Translations under genes and position numbers: made by a program
From: Promethearchaeota archaeon
Lineage (GTDB): Archaea > Asgardarchaeota > Lokiarchaeia > Sigynarchaeales > SOKP01
Direction of reading: 5' to 3'
Length of the DNA: 13,416 nucleotides
Assembly: GCA_014730295.1 (NCBI GenBank)
Contig: WJIN01000205.1
Coordinates: 1 to 13,416 of the forward strand
The notes under the pieces: model-generated
Databases searched by the model: none
Seen by the model: only the letters and a program-made list of their open reading frames with translations
What the model was told of the DNA's origin: nothing
In this document: piece after piece, positions 13,079-13,416 of the stretch
Layout of the letters: each line of letters starts with the position of its first letter
Numbering within the stretch: position 1 is the stretch's first letter

Positions 13079-13416
13079 TTAGTATAAATTATAATATATT
13101 TCCTCTATTTGATTTTTAGTTTTAGGGATATTCTTATTAATCATATCGCAGATAATATCTAAATCAACATTTGAATATTTATGTAATACTATGTTTCGAA
13201 GACCAATAATTTTTCTCCATGGGATGTGTTTATATTGAGTTTTAAAATTATCTGGTAATTTTCGAGATGCCTCTCTCTCCAAAAACTTCTATATTCCTTA
13301 AAATTGCCTCAATAACTATATCTTTCTCTTTAAATTTACTTTTAGTTAAATTTTCACTAATATTTTTCAATCTTTTCCATAGATTCTAAAATTTTTGAAA
13401 ATACTGAAAAGTTTAT
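13079..13416 (-). pseudogene. hepT: HepT-like (HEPN/DUF86) toxin, broken by two frameshifts and cut by the window edge
   Basis: The last intact frame (13079-13282) reads EASRKLPDNFKTQYKHIPWR, then IIGLRNIVLHKYSNVDL, the C-terminal half of a DUF86/HepT protein. RNIVLHKY is the RX4HXY motif of HepT RNase toxins. The rest of the family pattern continues upstream in other frames: DIVIEAILRNIEVFGE (about 13327-13280) joins if one base in the GAGAGAGAG run (13271-13280) is skipped, and SKILESMEKIEKY (about 13398-13361) joins after a second shift near 13358-13368. HepT normally pairs with an MNT-domain antitoxin that AMPylates the motif's tyrosine; none is seen to the left, and the window ends before the gene's start. 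It is probably a decayed toxin-antitoxin remnant, or an intact gene damaged by assembly indels. Confidence 0.7.

Overview
This is an AT-rich window with archaeal expression signals: TTTATATA-type boxes about 25 bases before starts, Shine-Dalgarno matches of the GGTGAT/GAGGTGAT type, and poly-T runs after genes. It carries short neighbouring transcription units on both strands. A tungsten-type aldehyde oxidoreductase, archaeal-style helix-turn-helix regulator, M29 aminopeptidase, TrmO-family protein, leucine-rich-repeat (LRR) protein and MglA/Ras-like GTPase lie together. This fits an anaerobic archaeon, most likely of the Asgard group (Lokiarchaeia-like). The placement is inference from gene content and style; there is no rRNA or other marker gene here.

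Region 1 (2-5429) begins with the 3' end of an unidentified gene on the plus strand. A minus-strand redox cluster follows, transcribed right to left: an ArsR-like regulator (4704-5429), an iron-type alcohol dehydrogenase (3052-4452), an aldehyde:ferredoxin oxidoreductase (1186-3036), a protein with two HdrB-type CCG cysteine motifs (398-1144), and a possible 37-residue small protein (282-395). Together they could interconvert an alcohol, its aldehyde and the acid, with electrons going to NAD(P) and ferredoxin and the CCG protein as a possible electron-transfer or disulfide partner.

Region 2 (5430-7258) is a long intergenic stretch ending in a good TATA box and a 30-base tandem duplication in the presumed 5' leader, followed by two related small membrane proteins. 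The second (6653-7244) has an apparent +1 frameshift near 6698; homology to the first copy continues upstream of the intact frame.

Region 3 (7259-10381) holds an M29-type metalloaminopeptidase, a convergent PLP enzyme of the D-cysteine desulfhydrase/ACC deaminase family, and a TrmO-family tRNA methyltransferase, each apparently its own unit with hairpin or T-run terminators.

Region 4 (10382-13416) holds a leucine-rich-repeat protein with a palindrome next to its TATA box and a probably leaderless mRNA. Next comes a 341-base, relatively GC-rich, palindrome-rich element bounded by perfect 19-base inverted repeats (11612-11952). After it is an MglA-like small GTPase whose complete reading frame has no ATG/GTG/TTG before its P-loop; an AUU codon sits exactly where a strong Shine-Dalgarno points. 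The right edge carries a HepT (HEPN/DUF86) toxin remnant broken by two frameshifts.

The most interesting parts are the inverted-repeat element between the LRR and GTPase genes, the AUU-start GTPase, and the duplicated leader and paralogue pair of membrane proteins. Several single-base breaks occur in low-complexity runs, so assembly indels remain a live alternative.
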